From UBA4717 sp045531795 (GTDB taxonomy: Bacteria; Bacillota; Clostridia; Oscillospirales; CAG-272): DNA of 64,000 nt. The DNA is taken from assembly GCA_045531795.1 (NCBI GenBank), contig JAZSET010000028.1, positions 5,757-69,756 of the forward strand. Reading direction: 5' to 3'. Shown here in pieces: positions 16,634-25,943 of this stretch. A program made the position numbers and the translations under genes. The number at the start of each line of letters is the position of its first letter. Position 1 is the first letter of the stretch. Under the pieces are notes generated by a model that had not been told where the DNA came from, ran no database searches, and worked only from the letters and a program-made list of their open reading frames with translations.

Positions 16634-17839
16634 ATGTATAAGAAAAAAGAATGTATCGCCATGCTGCTTGCAGGCGGACAGGGAAGCAGACTTTATACGC
16701 TGACAGAGAAAACGGCAAAGCCTGCAATACCCTTTGGAGGTAAATATCGCATTATAGACTTTACCTTGTCAAACTGCGTGAATTCGGGTATTGATACAGT
16801 CGGTGTGCTTACACAGTACCAGCCGCTGGTACTTAATGAATACATAGGTAATGGTCAGCCATGGGACCTTGACCGTACCTTTGGAGGGGTAATGGTGCTT
16901 CCGCCCTATCAGAAAAGCAAGTCCGCAGACTGGTATAAGGGTACTGCAAATGCAATATACCAGAATCTGAACTTTATAAACAGATATGACCCTGATTATG
17001 TTGTGATTTTATCGGGCGACCATATCTACAAAATGGATTACAGTGCAATGCTTGATTATCACAAGCAAAAGAATGCAGACTGTACTATAGCCGTATTAAA
17101 TGTGCCTCTTGAAGAAGCGAGCAGATTCGGAATAATGAACTGCAAAGAGGACGGCGAAATATTTGAATTTGAAGAAAAGCCTGCAAAGCCAAAAAGCACA
17201 AAGGCATCAATGGGCATATATATATTCAACCGTGATGTTCTTGAAAAGTATCTCATAGAAGATGAAGCAAATCCCGAGTCTTCAAACGATTTCGGAAAGA
17301 ATATCATTCCTGCAATGCTTGACGGCGGAAAATCGCTCTATGCATATGATTTCTCGGGTTACTGGAAAGATGTAGGAACAATACCGAGTCTGTGGGAAGC
17401 ACATATGGATCTGCTTGGAGAAGAGCCGATATTCAATATTCACGACAGGAACCGCAGAATCTTCTCAAGAAGCGAATCGAGACCTCCGCATTATATCGGA
17501 GATGGAGCTGTCCTTACAAATTCTCTCATAAGCGAGGGCTGCGAGGTTTACGGCACGGTAGAAAATTCGGTATTGTTTGGCGGAGTATATGTAGCACCGG
17601 GAGCAGTTGTAAAGGATTCAGTAATAATGAATGATACGCAGGTGCTTGAAAATGCAGAGGTTTGTTACTGTATTGTTGACGGAGACACCGTAATCGGCAA
17701 AAATGTCAAGCTCGGACAGGGACAGACAAAGGACAACTTTGAGATAACCCTTATCGGCGGTGAGCTTAATATACAGGAAAAAGATAAAATACCCGCAGGT
17801 TCAATGGTAAATGAAGCCTTTCTGGCAAAAAATAAATAG
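16634..17839 (+). CDS. glgC: Glucose-1-phosphate adenylyltransferase, catalytic subunit
   Basis: A 401-residue ADP-glucose pyrophosphorylase: glucose-1-P + ATP to ADP-glucose + PPi, the first step of glycogen synthesis. Visible are LLAGGQGSRL (about 12-21), AKPAIPFGGKYRIIDF, the catalytic SGDHIYKMDY (about 118-127), EEKPAKPKS, and the C-terminal left-handed beta-helix hexapeptide repeats. GGAGGTG lies 6 bases before ATG 16634. It is first in glgC-glgD-glgA-glgP with 24-28 base spacings. Compared with the next gene it keeps the full catalytic loop, so it is the active GlgC. Confidence 0.95.
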   Translation: MYKKKECIAMLLAGGQGSRLYTLTEKTAKPAIPFGGKYRIIDFTLSNCVNSGIDTVGVLTQYQPLVLNEYIGNGQPWDLDRTFGGVMVLPPYQKSKSADWYKGTANAIYQNLNFINRYDPDYVVILSGDHIYKMDYSAMLDYHKQKNADCTIAVLNVPLEEASRFGIMNCKEDGEIFEFEEKPAKPKSTKASMGIYIFNRDVLEKYLIEDEANPESSNDFGKNIIPAMLDGGKSLYAYDFSGYWKDVGTIPSLWEAHMDLLGEEPIFNIHDRNRRIFSRSESRPPHYIGDGAVLTNSLISEGCEVYGTVENSVLFGGVYVAPGAVVKDSVIMNDTQVLENAEVCYCIVDGDTVIGKNVKLGQGQTKDNFEITLIGGELNIQEKDKIPAGSMVNEAFLAKNK

Positions 17840-17865
17840 AAAAAGGATAGAAAGGAGAAAAGGTA

Positions 17866-19005
17866 ATGGCAACGGTTAACGGTATAATTTTTTCAAATAT
17901 TCACGATAAAACCATTCCCGAGCTTACACGTAAGCGCACAATGGCAAGTATACCATTTGGAGCAAAATACAGGCTTATAGATTTTACTCTTTCCAATATG
18001 GTAAATTCGGGAATAACAAACGTGAGTGTTATAACTCACTATAACTACCAGTCGCTTATTGACCACATTGGTTCGGGTAAGGACTGGGATCTTGCACGTC
18101 GCAAAGGCGGTATTAAAATACTAACACCGTATATAACATCATTTGCGAATGCAACAAATACTCTATACAGCACGAGGCTGGAGGCACTTATGAGTATTAA
18201 CTACTCACTGTCCCGTTTCGATTCGGACATAATAGTTTTCTCTGACTGTGATGTTATATGTAATATTGACCTTAACGATATGATAAATGACCACATAAAC
18301 AGTGGCGCAGATATAACTTTTGCCGTAAAAAAGGTTGAACTTGATGAAAAAGAAGCGGCAAAGAATATAATTATGTATTCCGATGAAAGCGGAAAACTGG
18401 TAGAGACGGTAGCATATCCGCAGACAGGTGTGAGCGGAAGTCTTGATATGGATTTGAACATTTTTGTTGCTGACAGACGCTATATACAGAATCTTGTAAA
18501 CGATGCGATTGCTCACGGATACAAGAGTTTCAGCCGCGATATTCTCGGAATCGGAGTTGAGAAACGCAACTTCAGAACATACAGCTACGACGGTTATTTT
18601 GCAAAAATAACCTCACTTGCATCTTTCTTCTCTCACAATATGAAATTGCTTGAAGCACCCGAAATACGCGATGAACTTTTCGGTCAGAAAAAGAGACCTG
18701 TATATACAAAGGTCAGAAATTCGGCTCCTACAAAGTACGGAAGCAACTCTGTTGTTAAAAATTCGCTTATTGCTGACGGTTGTGTAATAGAGGGAACTGT
18801 AGAAAACTCGATATTATTCAGAGATGTAAAGGTCGGAGCTAATACAACTATAAAAAACTCGATTCTTTTCCAGGACACAGTAACGGGTGAAAATGTATTT
18901 TTAAACTGCGTTATAGCGGACAAGAATGTTGTAATAAGAGATGACAGAATATTGTCGGGACACGAGTCACTTCCTTTCTTCATTGAAAAGGGAAAAATGA
19001 TTTAA
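17866..19005 (+). CDS. glgD: Glucose-1-phosphate adenylyltransferase, regulatory subunit GlgD
   Basis: A 379-residue GlgC paralogue lacking the N-terminal AGGQGSRL loop: it starts NGIIFSNIHDKTIPELTRKRTMASIPFGAKYRLIDF, typical of GlgD of Firmicutes. The catalytic Asp region is altered (VFSDCDVICNID). In Firmicutes GlgD forms a heteromer with GlgC and raises its activity while being weak or inactive alone. The C-terminal half has the beta-helix repeats (NSLIADGCVIEGTVENSI). AAAGGAG precedes ATG 17866. It lies 26 bases after glgC. Confidence 0.93.
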   Translation: MATVNGIIFSNIHDKTIPELTRKRTMASIPFGAKYRLIDFTLSNMVNSGITNVSVITHYNYQSLIDHIGSGKDWDLARRKGGIKILTPYITSFANATNTLYSTRLEALMSINYSLSRFDSDIIVFSDCDVICNIDLNDMINDHINSGADITFAVKKVELDEKEAAKNIIMYSDESGKLVETVAYPQTGVSGSLDMDLNIFVADRRYIQNLVNDAIAHGYKSFSRDILGIGVEKRNFRTYSYDGYFAKITSLASFFSHNMKLLEAPEIRDELFGQKKRPVYTKVRNSAPTKYGSNSVVKNSLIADGCVIEGTVENSILFRDVKVGANTTIKNSILFQDTVTGENVFLNCVIADKNVVIRDDRILSGHESLPFFIEKGKMI

Positions 19006-19033
19006 GCGCATAATTGTAAGAAAGGACTAAAAA

Positions 19034-20482
19034 ATGTCAGAAAACAAGGTTAATAAAATATTATTTGTAGGCAGTGAGGCAACTCCGTTTGCAGCCACAG
19101 GCGGACTTGGAGATGTTCTGGGCTCACTTCCCGCAGCCCTTAAAAAGGCAGGCGGAGAGGGTCTTGACATTCGTGTAGTCATACCGCTTTACACAAGTAT
19201 TTCTGATGAAATACGCAAGGACTTTGAAAAGGTTTGCGAGTTTACAGTAAATCTTTCCTGGAGACAGCAGTACTGCGGAGTCTATAAATATGACAAAGAC
19301 GGAGTGACTTACTACTTCATAGATAACGAATATTATTTCAAGCGTTCGCTTATGTACGGAAGCTTTGATGATGGCGAAAGATATGCGTATTTTTGCAAAG
19401 CCGTGCTTGAAATGATGCCGCATATCGGATATTTTCCGGATGTTCTTCACGCCCACGACTGGCAGTCCGCACTTTCGGTAATATATCTCAAACGCAAATA
19501 CAGATATTTCAAGGAATATTCTGAAATAAAGACTGTTTACACTATTCACAATATCGAATACCAGGGTATTTACGGCTTTGAAATACTGTCTGATGTATTC
19601 TGCCTCGATTCCTGGGACAGATATATTGTGGAATACGACGGATGCATCAATTTAACAAAGGGTGCAATTGTTTGCTGCGATAAGCTTACAACAGTAAGCC
19701 CTAACTATGCAAACGAAATACAGACAGAGTATTATTCTCACGGACTTCATTATATTCTTGCAATGAACCGTGATAAGATTACGGGAATAGTTAACGGAAT
19801 TGACTATGACTATTATAATCCCGAAACGGATCCTGAAATAAGACGGCATTTTTCTGCAGACAATCAGATTCAGAAAGCCGTTGACAAGACAGAGCTTCAG
19901 GGAATATTCGGTTTGCCAGAAAGAAAAGATGTCCCTTTAATTGCGATGATTTCAAGACTTGCATCCCACAAGGGCTTTGACCTTGTAAAGAGAATGCTTG
20001 AGGAGATTGTTACATATCTTGATGTGCAGTTTGTGCTTTTGGGCACGGGCGAAACCGAGCTTGAGGACTATTTCTCATATATGGCGGCAAAATACCCCGA
20101 CAGAATCGGAGTAAAGCTTGCATTTAACAAGAGCCTTGCAAAACAGATATATGCAGGAGCTGACATATTCCTTATGCCATCAAAGAGTGAGCCGTGCGGT
20201 CTTGCACAGATGATAGCTTCCCGTTACGGCACGGTTGCTGTTGTAAGGGAAACAGGCGGACTCTATGATACAATAAAGCCGTATAATCCCGAAGACAAAA
20301 CGGGCAACGGAATAACATTCAACACATATAATGCTCACGATATGTACGACGCAGTAAAGCGTGCAACAGAGCTTTATAAAAACAAGAGACAGTGGAAAGC
20401 ACTTCGCACAAATGCCATGAATACAGATTTTTCGTGGAATTCTTCGGCAGAAAAATATTTGGAAATGTATAATAATCTTTAA
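19034..20482 (+). CDS. glgA: Glycogen synthase (ADP-glucose), GT5
   Basis: A 482-residue GT-B fold synthase that adds glucose from ADP-glucose to alpha-1,4-glucan. Signatures: KVNKILFVGSEATPFAATGGLGDV (KTGGLGDV equivalent, here ATGGLGDV), HAHDWQSAL, TIHNIEYQG, and the C-terminal donor site MPSKSEPCGLAQMIASRYG followed by ETGGLYDT. Third gene of the glycogen cluster, 28 bases after glgD; AAAGGA precedes ATG 19034. The Ala in place of Lys in the first KxGGL motif is notable but the context (SEATPFAATGGLGDV) is typical of clostridial GlgA. Confidence 0.94.
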   Translation: MSENKVNKILFVGSEATPFAATGGLGDVLGSLPAALKKAGGEGLDIRVVIPLYTSISDEIRKDFEKVCEFTVNLSWRQQYCGVYKYDKDGVTYYFIDNEYYFKRSLMYGSFDDGERYAYFCKAVLEMMPHIGYFPDVLHAHDWQSALSVIYLKRKYRYFKEYSEIKTVYTIHNIEYQGIYGFEILSDVFCLDSWDRYIVEYDGCINLTKGAIVCCDKLTTVSPNYANEIQTEYYSHGLHYILAMNRDKITGIVNGIDYDYYNPETDPEIRRHFSADNQIQKAVDKTELQGIFGLPERKDVPLIAMISRLASHKGFDLVKRMLEEIVTYLDVQFVLLGTGETELEDYFSYMAAKYPDRIGVKLAFNKSLAKQIYAGADIFLMPSKSEPCGLAQMIASRYGTVAVVRETGGLYDTIKPYNPEDKTGNGITFNTYNAHDMYDAVKRATELYKNKRQWKALRTNAMNTDFSWNSSAEKYLEMYNNL

Positions 20483-20506
20483 TCTCAGATAGTTACACAA
20501 GGAAAG

Positions 20507-22960
20507 TTGGAACAGAAAGTGAACAAAAAAACGGCAAAAAGCGAAATAAAAGAGGCAATAGAAAGTAAACTTGCAAGATACTATTCAACAACACCCGAGG
20601 AAGCAAGCGAACTTCAGATGTACAAAGCGGTATCCCTTTGCGTAAAGGATACGTTAACAAAAAAAGCAAGTGAATTCAAATCACAGTACAAAATGCTTCA
20701 ACAGAAGAAGCTTTATTATCTGTGTATGGAATTTCTTGTAGGCAGACAGCTGCGTAATAATTTAAGAAACCTCGGAATAGCGGAAATTTACGGAGAGGTG
20801 CTTTCGGAATTCGGTTTTGATATTGATAAAATCTATTCCTGCGAGCCAGATCCGGGACTTGGAAACGGAGGACTTGGCAGACTTGCGGCTTGTTTTATGG
20901 ATTCGCTCACGACACTTGATTACCACGCAACAGGCTTTTCGCTTTGTTATGAATACGGTCTTTTCAAGCAGAGAATAATTGACGGAGAGCAGATTGAATT
21001 GCCGGATGTCTGGATGCCCGACGGAGACGTCTGGCTTGTTCCGAGACAGGACAAAAAGTTTACTGTAAAATTTGGCGGACACGTAAGCGAAAGATGGGTT
21101 GACGGAAAACTTGAGCTTATTTATGAGGATCAGGAAGAGCTTCAGGCTGTACCTTACGATATGATGATATCGGGTGCGGACAGTAAAGCGGTAAACAAGT
21201 TAAGGCTTTTCAAGGCCCGCCCCGTACAGAACTTTGATATGGGACTCTTCTCCCAGGGACAGTACATAAAGGCGATGGAGGACAGCAATAATGCGGATAT
21301 TATATCCAAAGTGCTTTATCCGTCGGATAATCACGTTGAGGGAAAGTTCTTAAGACTCAGTCAGCAGTATTTCCTTGTGTCTGCATCCCTGCAGAGCATA
21401 ATCAGTGACCACCTTGCCGCGTACGGCACACTTTCAAATCTTGCGGATAAGGTAGCAATTCACATAAACGATACACACCCGGCACTCGTAATACCCGAAA
21501 TGATGAGAGTGCTTATAGATACTTATTCTTACAAGTGGGAGGATGCCTGGGAAACCGTCAGAAAGACCGTGACTTATACCAATCATACGGTTATGCCCGA
21601 GGCGCTTGAAGTGTGGCCTGAGGACCTTCTTCGTGTCAAGCTTCCCAGAATTCACACGATTGTCTGCGAAATCAACCGCAGATTCTGTGCAGACCTCTGG
21701 AACAAGTATACAGGTGACTGGGACAGAATATCAAGAATGTCTATAATGGCATCATCTCAGGTGAGAATGGCAAACCTCAGTATTGTAGGCTCAAATAAGG
21801 TAAACGGAGTTTCAAAACTTCACACCGAGATACTCAAGAGTACGGTTTTCCACGATTTTTACAAGCACGATCCCGAAATGTTTGTAAATGTTACAAACGG
21901 TATAGCACATCGCAGATGGCTTTGCTATGCAAACCCGAGACTTGCGTCTCTTCTTGATGAGTGCATCGGAGACTCATACAGAAAGTCTCCCGAAAAGCTT
22001 GCTGATTTTTCAAAGTTTTACGGAGATAAGGCCGTTTATGAAAAGCTTGAAAAAATCAAGCGGGAAAACAAAGCGGCGTTCTCAATGTATCTGCAGAACA
22101 AAACAGGCATAAAGCTTAATCCCGATTCAGTCTTTGATGTTCAGGTTAAGCGTATGCATGAGTACAAGAGACAGCTTCTCAATGCAATTAAAATTATAAG
22201 CATTTATAATGAATTGCTTGAAAATCCCGACAAGGATATAAGACCTCAGACCTTTATTTTCGGCGCAAAGGCTGCTCCGGGGTATTATATGGCTAAAAAT
22301 ATAATCAAGCTTATATACAATATCGGTCAGGAGATAGAAAAGAATCCGAAAATAAGAGAAAAAATCAAGGTTGTATTTTTAGAGGATTACAATGTTAGCC
22401 TTGCAGAAATACTTATTCCTTCTGCTGACATAAGCGAGCAGATTTCCCTTGCGGGCAAGGAAGCAAGCGGAACGGGAAATATGAAGCTTATGATAAACGG
22501 CGCAGTAACGCTCGGAACTCTTGACGGCGCGAATGTTGAAATAAGCGAGGCTGTTGGCAAGGACAATATTTATATATTCGGCCTCACAACAGAAGAGGTT
22601 GAGGACCTATGGAAGAGGGGATACCGTTCTGTTGAATTCTATAACAACAGTTCTGCACTCCGTGCAGCTGTTGACAGAATGGGAGCAGGTTTTAACGGCG
22701 TAAGCTTTGATAATATGAAAAATTATCTTATATATGCACAGCCTGTTTCGGACCCATATATGTGTCTTGCTGATTTTGATTCCTACAAGAAGGCACACGA
22801 CCGGCTTATAAGTGATTATGCTGACCGCGACAAGTGGCTTGGTATGTCGCTTACAAATATCGCTTCTGCGGGAGTATTCTCATCTGACAGAAGCATTGGC
22901 GAATATGCACGCAACATATGGCATATAGAGCCTGCAAATTTCAAAAAGAACAAAAAGTAA
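20507..22960 (+). CDS. glgP: Glycogen phosphorylase
   Basis: An 817-residue GT35 phosphorylase that releases glucose-1-phosphate from alpha-1,4-glucan with phosphate. It is of the full-length type: YLCMEFLVGRQLRNNLRNLG near the start, GNGGLGRLAACFMDS, RMHEYKRQLLN and the PLP-lysine motif EASGTGNMKLMINGAVTLGT (about 660). The start is uncertain: TTG 20507 directly abuts AAGGAAAG, while in-frame GTG 20519 is farther away and preceded by GGAA. Making and breaking enzymes sit in one cluster, as is common in clostridia that store glycogen before sporulation. Confidence 0.94.
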   Translation: MEQKVNKKTAKSEIKEAIESKLARYYSTTPEEASELQMYKAVSLCVKDTLTKKASEFKSQYKMLQQKKLYYLCMEFLVGRQLRNNLRNLGIAEIYGEVLSEFGFDIDKIYSCEPDPGLGNGGLGRLAACFMDSLTTLDYHATGFSLCYEYGLFKQRIIDGEQIELPDVWMPDGDVWLVPRQDKKFTVKFGGHVSERWVDGKLELIYEDQEELQAVPYDMMISGADSKAVNKLRLFKARPVQNFDMGLFSQGQYIKAMEDSNNADIISKVLYPSDNHVEGKFLRLSQQYFLVSASLQSIISDHLAAYGTLSNLADKVAIHINDTHPALVIPEMMRVLIDTYSYKWEDAWETVRKTVTYTNHTVMPEALEVWPEDLLRVKLPRIHTIVCEINRRFCADLWNKYTGDWDRISRMSIMASSQVRMANLSIVGSNKVNGVSKLHTEILKSTVFHDFYKHDPEMFVNVTNGIAHRRWLCYANPRLASLLDECIGDSYRKSPEKLADFSKFYGDKAVYEKLEKIKRENKAAFSMYLQNKTGIKLNPDSVFDVQVKRMHEYKRQLLNAIKIISIYNELLENPDKDIRPQTFIFGAKAAPGYYMAKNIIKLIYNIGQEIEKNPKIREKIKVVFLEDYNVSLAEILIPSADISEQISLAGKEASGTGNMKLMINGAVTLGTLDGANVEISEAVGKDNIYIFGLTTEEVEDLWKRGYRSVEFYNNSSALRAAVDRMGAGFNGVSFDNMKNYLIYAQPVSDPYMCLADFDSYKKAHDRLISDYADRDKWLGMSLTNIASAGVFSSDRSIGEYARNIWHIEPANFKKNKK

Positions 22961-22970
22961 AACAGCACGG

Positions 22971-22995
22971 CGGCAGAGTTTATGTAACTCTGCCG
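22971..22995 (+). other. Intercistronic hairpin between glgP and GH13 gene
   Basis: CGGCAGAGTT (22971-22980) and AACTCTGCCG (22986-22995) form a perfect 10-bp stem with a 5-base loop but no T-run follows. It may stabilise the upstream mRNA 3' end or weaken read-through into the amylase gene, rather than act as a full terminator. Confidence 0.55.
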
Positions 22996-23017
22996 TAAGC
23001 TTGATTATGGAGATATT

Positions 23018-24898
23018 ATGATAGCACGCCCCATACTGCGCAAATTTTGTAAAACTCAGCCCTGTGCAGATTTGTTTTCTGCGTTTGCCTACAGTGACCA
23101 ACTGAAGATATGCGTTTTTATACCAAGAGAGTATGAAGCACAAAGCCTTAATATTGATTTGTATTACGATGATACAATGACGCATACTGCAGAACCGGCA
23201 AAAAAGGTGTTGTCGGACGAAAAATTTGATATTTTTGAGTACAGTTTCGATTTTGGAAGAATGTGTCTGCCGTCAGACGGAGGACTCTTTTATTATCATT
23301 TTTTCTTTGACAGTCACGGCAGAAAAATGTATGTCTCAAGAAACGGAGAGGATTTACTCCCGCAGGTAATAACAGATGAAAGCGCAGTATCTTCGTATCA
23401 GCTGACGGTTTATTGTGATAACTTTAGGACTCCGGATGACTTTAAGGGCGGTATAATCTATCAGATATTTGTTGACCGATTCTTTAAAGGAAAAAGGGAA
23501 GTGTCCGCACGAGAGGATGCAGTAATAAACGGTAACTGGTACTCGGATATTTCAGAATATCCCGAATATCCCGGGGCATTTGTTAAAAACAACACCTTTT
23601 ACGGCGGAACACTGTGGGGAGTTGTTGAAAAGCTTCCGTATTTAAAGAGCCTCGGTGTTGATTTTATCTATCTGAATCCGATTTTTGAAGCCTGTTCCAA
23701 TCACAAGTACGATACGGGTGACTACAATAAGGTTGATGAGATGTTTGGCGGAGACGAGGCTCTTGACGAGCTTATCTCTGAAGCAAAAAAACAGGGAATA
23801 GGTATAATTCTTGACGGAGTTTTCAATCACACCGGTTCGGACAGCATTTACTTTAATAAAAACGGGCGTTATGATACTGTCGGCGCATATAATTCTCCCG
23901 ACAGTGAATATGCCGATTGGTATTTTTTTGAAAAATATCCCGACGAATACAAGTCCTGGTGGGGAATTGAAATTTTGCCGAAGCTCAACGGTAGAAATGA
24001 AAAACTGCGCGAATTTATTTGCTCGGAAAACGGCGTTATCCGCAAATATCTTAAAAAAGGTGTGTTCGGATGGAGACTCGATGTTGCCGATGAGCTTGAC
24101 GAGGATCTTTTGTGTGAAATCCGTAAAGCGGCAAAAAAAGAGGGAGACAGGATCGTAATCGGTGAAGTCTGGGAAGACGCCTCAAACAAAGTGGCGTACG
24201 ACAGACGCAGAAAATATTTTCGCGGAAACGAACTTGACTCGGTAATGAATTATCCCTTAAGGCAGGCCGTTATAGATTATGTTATGAGTGGCGATGCTTT
24301 TGGTATTGCACGCACTGCAACTGAAATATATATGCATTATCCGAAGTGCGTAAGCGATACTCTGATGAACTTTCTCGGCACACACGACACACAGAGAATA
24401 CTTTCCGTTCTAACAGGCGAGAACCTGAATGATAAGACAAATAAAGAACTTTCCACTTATAAAGCAGAGCATAAAAACTATGCGGCGGCAGTACAAAGAC
24501 TAAAGGTTGCATACCTCATAGTGGCAACAATGCCGGGTGTACCCTGTATCTATTACGGTGACGAGGCAGGTGTAGATGGCGGCCGTGACCCATTTAACCG
24601 CAAGCCATATCCCTGGGGATTTGAAAATGATGAGCTTGTTGACTGGTATAAGAAACTCGGTAAAATCAGAAAAAGCGAAAACCTCTTTAAAGAGGGCTAC
24701 TTCAGGGTAAAAGAGAGCAAAAACTCGGTTTTTGCCTACGAAAGATTTGATGAAAACGAAAAAATAATTGTAGTGGTGAACCTGGGTGACACGGATTATA
24801 AAACAGATATAGACAACGGAATATCTCTGCTTGATAAATGCGCAGAGATTCACACAGTGCCCCCAGACAGCGTACAAATAATAAAGGTGCAGTCTTAA
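23018..24898 (+). CDS. GH13 alpha-glucan hydrolase (neopullulanase/cyclomaltodextrinase-like)
   Basis: A 626-residue GH13 enzyme without a signal peptide, so cytoplasmic. The N-terminal ~130 residues form a beta-sandwich module like CBM34/E-set, then the barrel begins GIIYQIFVDRF. Catalytic elements: GVFNHTG region I, GWRLDVADEL (nucleophile Asp), VIGEVWED (acid/base Glu), NFLGTHDTQR (third Asp). The set fits cyclomaltodextrinase/neopullulanase/maltogenic amylase, splitting maltodextrins. As neighbour of glgP it probably handles branched or short glucans left by phosphorylase; no branching enzyme (glgB) is in the window. GGAG precedes ATG 23018. Confidence 0.88.
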   Translation: MIARPILRKFCKTQPCADLFSAFAYSDQLKICVFIPREYEAQSLNIDLYYDDTMTHTAEPAKKVLSDEKFDIFEYSFDFGRMCLPSDGGLFYYHFFFDSHGRKMYVSRNGEDLLPQVITDESAVSSYQLTVYCDNFRTPDDFKGGIIYQIFVDRFFKGKREVSAREDAVINGNWYSDISEYPEYPGAFVKNNTFYGGTLWGVVEKLPYLKSLGVDFIYLNPIFEACSNHKYDTGDYNKVDEMFGGDEALDELISEAKKQGIGIILDGVFNHTGSDSIYFNKNGRYDTVGAYNSPDSEYADWYFFEKYPDEYKSWWGIEILPKLNGRNEKLREFICSENGVIRKYLKKGVFGWRLDVADELDEDLLCEIRKAAKKEGDRIVIGEVWEDASNKVAYDRRRKYFRGNELDSVMNYPLRQAVIDYVMSGDAFGIARTATEIYMHYPKCVSDTLMNFLGTHDTQRILSVLTGENLNDKTNKELSTYKAEHKNYAAAVQRLKVAYLIVATMPGVPCIYYGDEAGVDGGRDPFNRKPYPWGFENDELVDWYKKLGKIRKSENLFKEGYFRVKESKNSVFAYERFDENEKIIVVVNLGDTDYKTDIDNGISLLDKCAEIHTVPPDSVQIIKVQS

Positions 24899-24909
24899 AG
24901 GACTGCACC
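24886..24909. terminator. Bidirectional terminator between GH13 and araC-type genes
   Basis: GGTGCAGTC (24886-24894) and GACTGCACC (24901-24909) form a 9-bp stem that includes the GH13 stop codon, between convergent genes. T-runs are short on both sides. Confidence 0.6.
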
Positions 24910-24913
24910 GCAG

Positions 24914-25756
24914 TTATATTTTGCTTTTGCGTATAGTTTCACTCGGAGAAAAACCAAGATATTTTTTGTAGACTGTACTGAAGTAGTTCTGGTCGCAGAA
25001 ATTAAGCTTTGCAGCACATTCTTTAACACTCATTCCCGATTTCAGAAATTCTTCTGCACGCCTTACTTTCATCATTGTAAAATAGTGCATAACTCCCATA
25101 CCAAGGTATTTTGCAAACAATTTTTTCAGATTGCTGCGGCTTACATTACACTTTTCTGCTATTTCATCCATATTTAAGTCAAGATCAATATTGTTTGACA
25201 GGAAATATACCACATCTGCAAAAAGCAGGGCACCTTTTGAACGGTTTTCCTTTTTGACCGGTGCCGGCTTTTTATGGAAAGAAATCATTTTCAAAAAGAA
25301 TGCTTCAAGCTCCTTGATGCAAATTTCGGCGTCCGGCATATGGTTTTCTTTTATTCCCCTGACAGCAATTGAGGGGTTGTCAAAACACTCTTTGATATTA
25401 TTCTGGAGTCTGGTAATAGTGAAAAGTTCGCTTTCGGGCAGGAAAAAGATGTTTTGCTCTAAAGAAACAGGATTTTCTGTCTGGAATGATATGACTATTA
25501 TGCCGGCTGTATCTTGTCCCTCTGTCCAGATAGAATGAAATTCCATAGGTGCGTGCAGTATGCAGTCGCCTTTTTCGAGGGAAATAATTTCAGTTTCCGA
25601 GCAGACTCCGATTTTTCCGCTTGTTACAAAAACGGCCTCCCAGAAATTGTGAATTTCTCCTCCGAAACGGTAGTTTGCTGCCCTCGTTGCAGCGAAAGAG
25701 GTGTACAGCGATTTTATCGACAGAGTATTTGGCACAATACATTCAGTAAAATTCAT
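24914..25756 (-). CDS. AraC-family transcriptional regulator
   Basis: A 280-residue AraC/XylS regulator. The N-terminal cupin-like sensor is at about 25-100 (GGEIHNFWEAVFVTSGKIGV, GDCILHAPMEFHSIW); two helix-turn-helix motifs are at the C-terminus (LDLNMDEIAEKCNVSRSNLKKLF and VKECAAKLNFCDQNYFSTVYKKYLGFSPSE). GAGGT lies 6 bases before ATG 25756. It is divergent from the GH109/kinase operon, 188 bases away, and is the obvious candidate regulator responding to an amino sugar or its oligosaccharide. The ligand is unknown. Confidence 0.9.
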   Translation of the reverse strand: MNFTECIVPNTLSIKSLYTSFAATRAANYRFGGEIHNFWEAVFVTSGKIGVCSETEIISLEKGDCILHAPMEFHSIWTEGQDTAGIIVISFQTENPVSLEQNIFFLPESELFTITRLQNNIKECFDNPSIAVRGIKENHMPDAEICIKELEAFFLKMISFHKKPAPVKKENRSKGALLFADVVYFLSNNIDLDLNMDEIAEKCNVSRSNLKKLFAKYLGMGVMHYFTMMKVRRAEEFLKSGMSVKECAAKLNFCDQNYFSTVYKKYLGFSPSETIRKSKI

Positions 25757-25857
25757 AATTACCTCAATTTGTTGATGAATTGTCAGAATTGCCTCAAAAA
25801 AGTGTCCAAACTCAAAGAAACGTGGCTGATTTTAAAGAAAAAGTAGCCGATTTTCTA

Positions 25858-25886
25858 TTGATATTTGTGTTTGGATATGTTAATAT
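25858..25886 (+). promoter_or_regulatory. Promoter of the GH109-like/kinase operon
   Basis: TTGATA (25858-25863), 17-base spacer, TAATAT (25881-25886), about 55 bases before the first gene and facing away from the AraC-type gene. The imperfect -35 fits an activated promoter. Confidence 0.55.
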
Positions 25887-25943
25887 GATAACATATGATG
25901 ATAATTATGTCAATATGGTTCTACTAATCTCAGGAGGATTATT

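Noticed and set aside
16634..19005. Recent duplication of glgC giving glgD
   Set aside because: The two are only distantly alike and GlgC/GlgD pairs are an old feature of Firmicutes.
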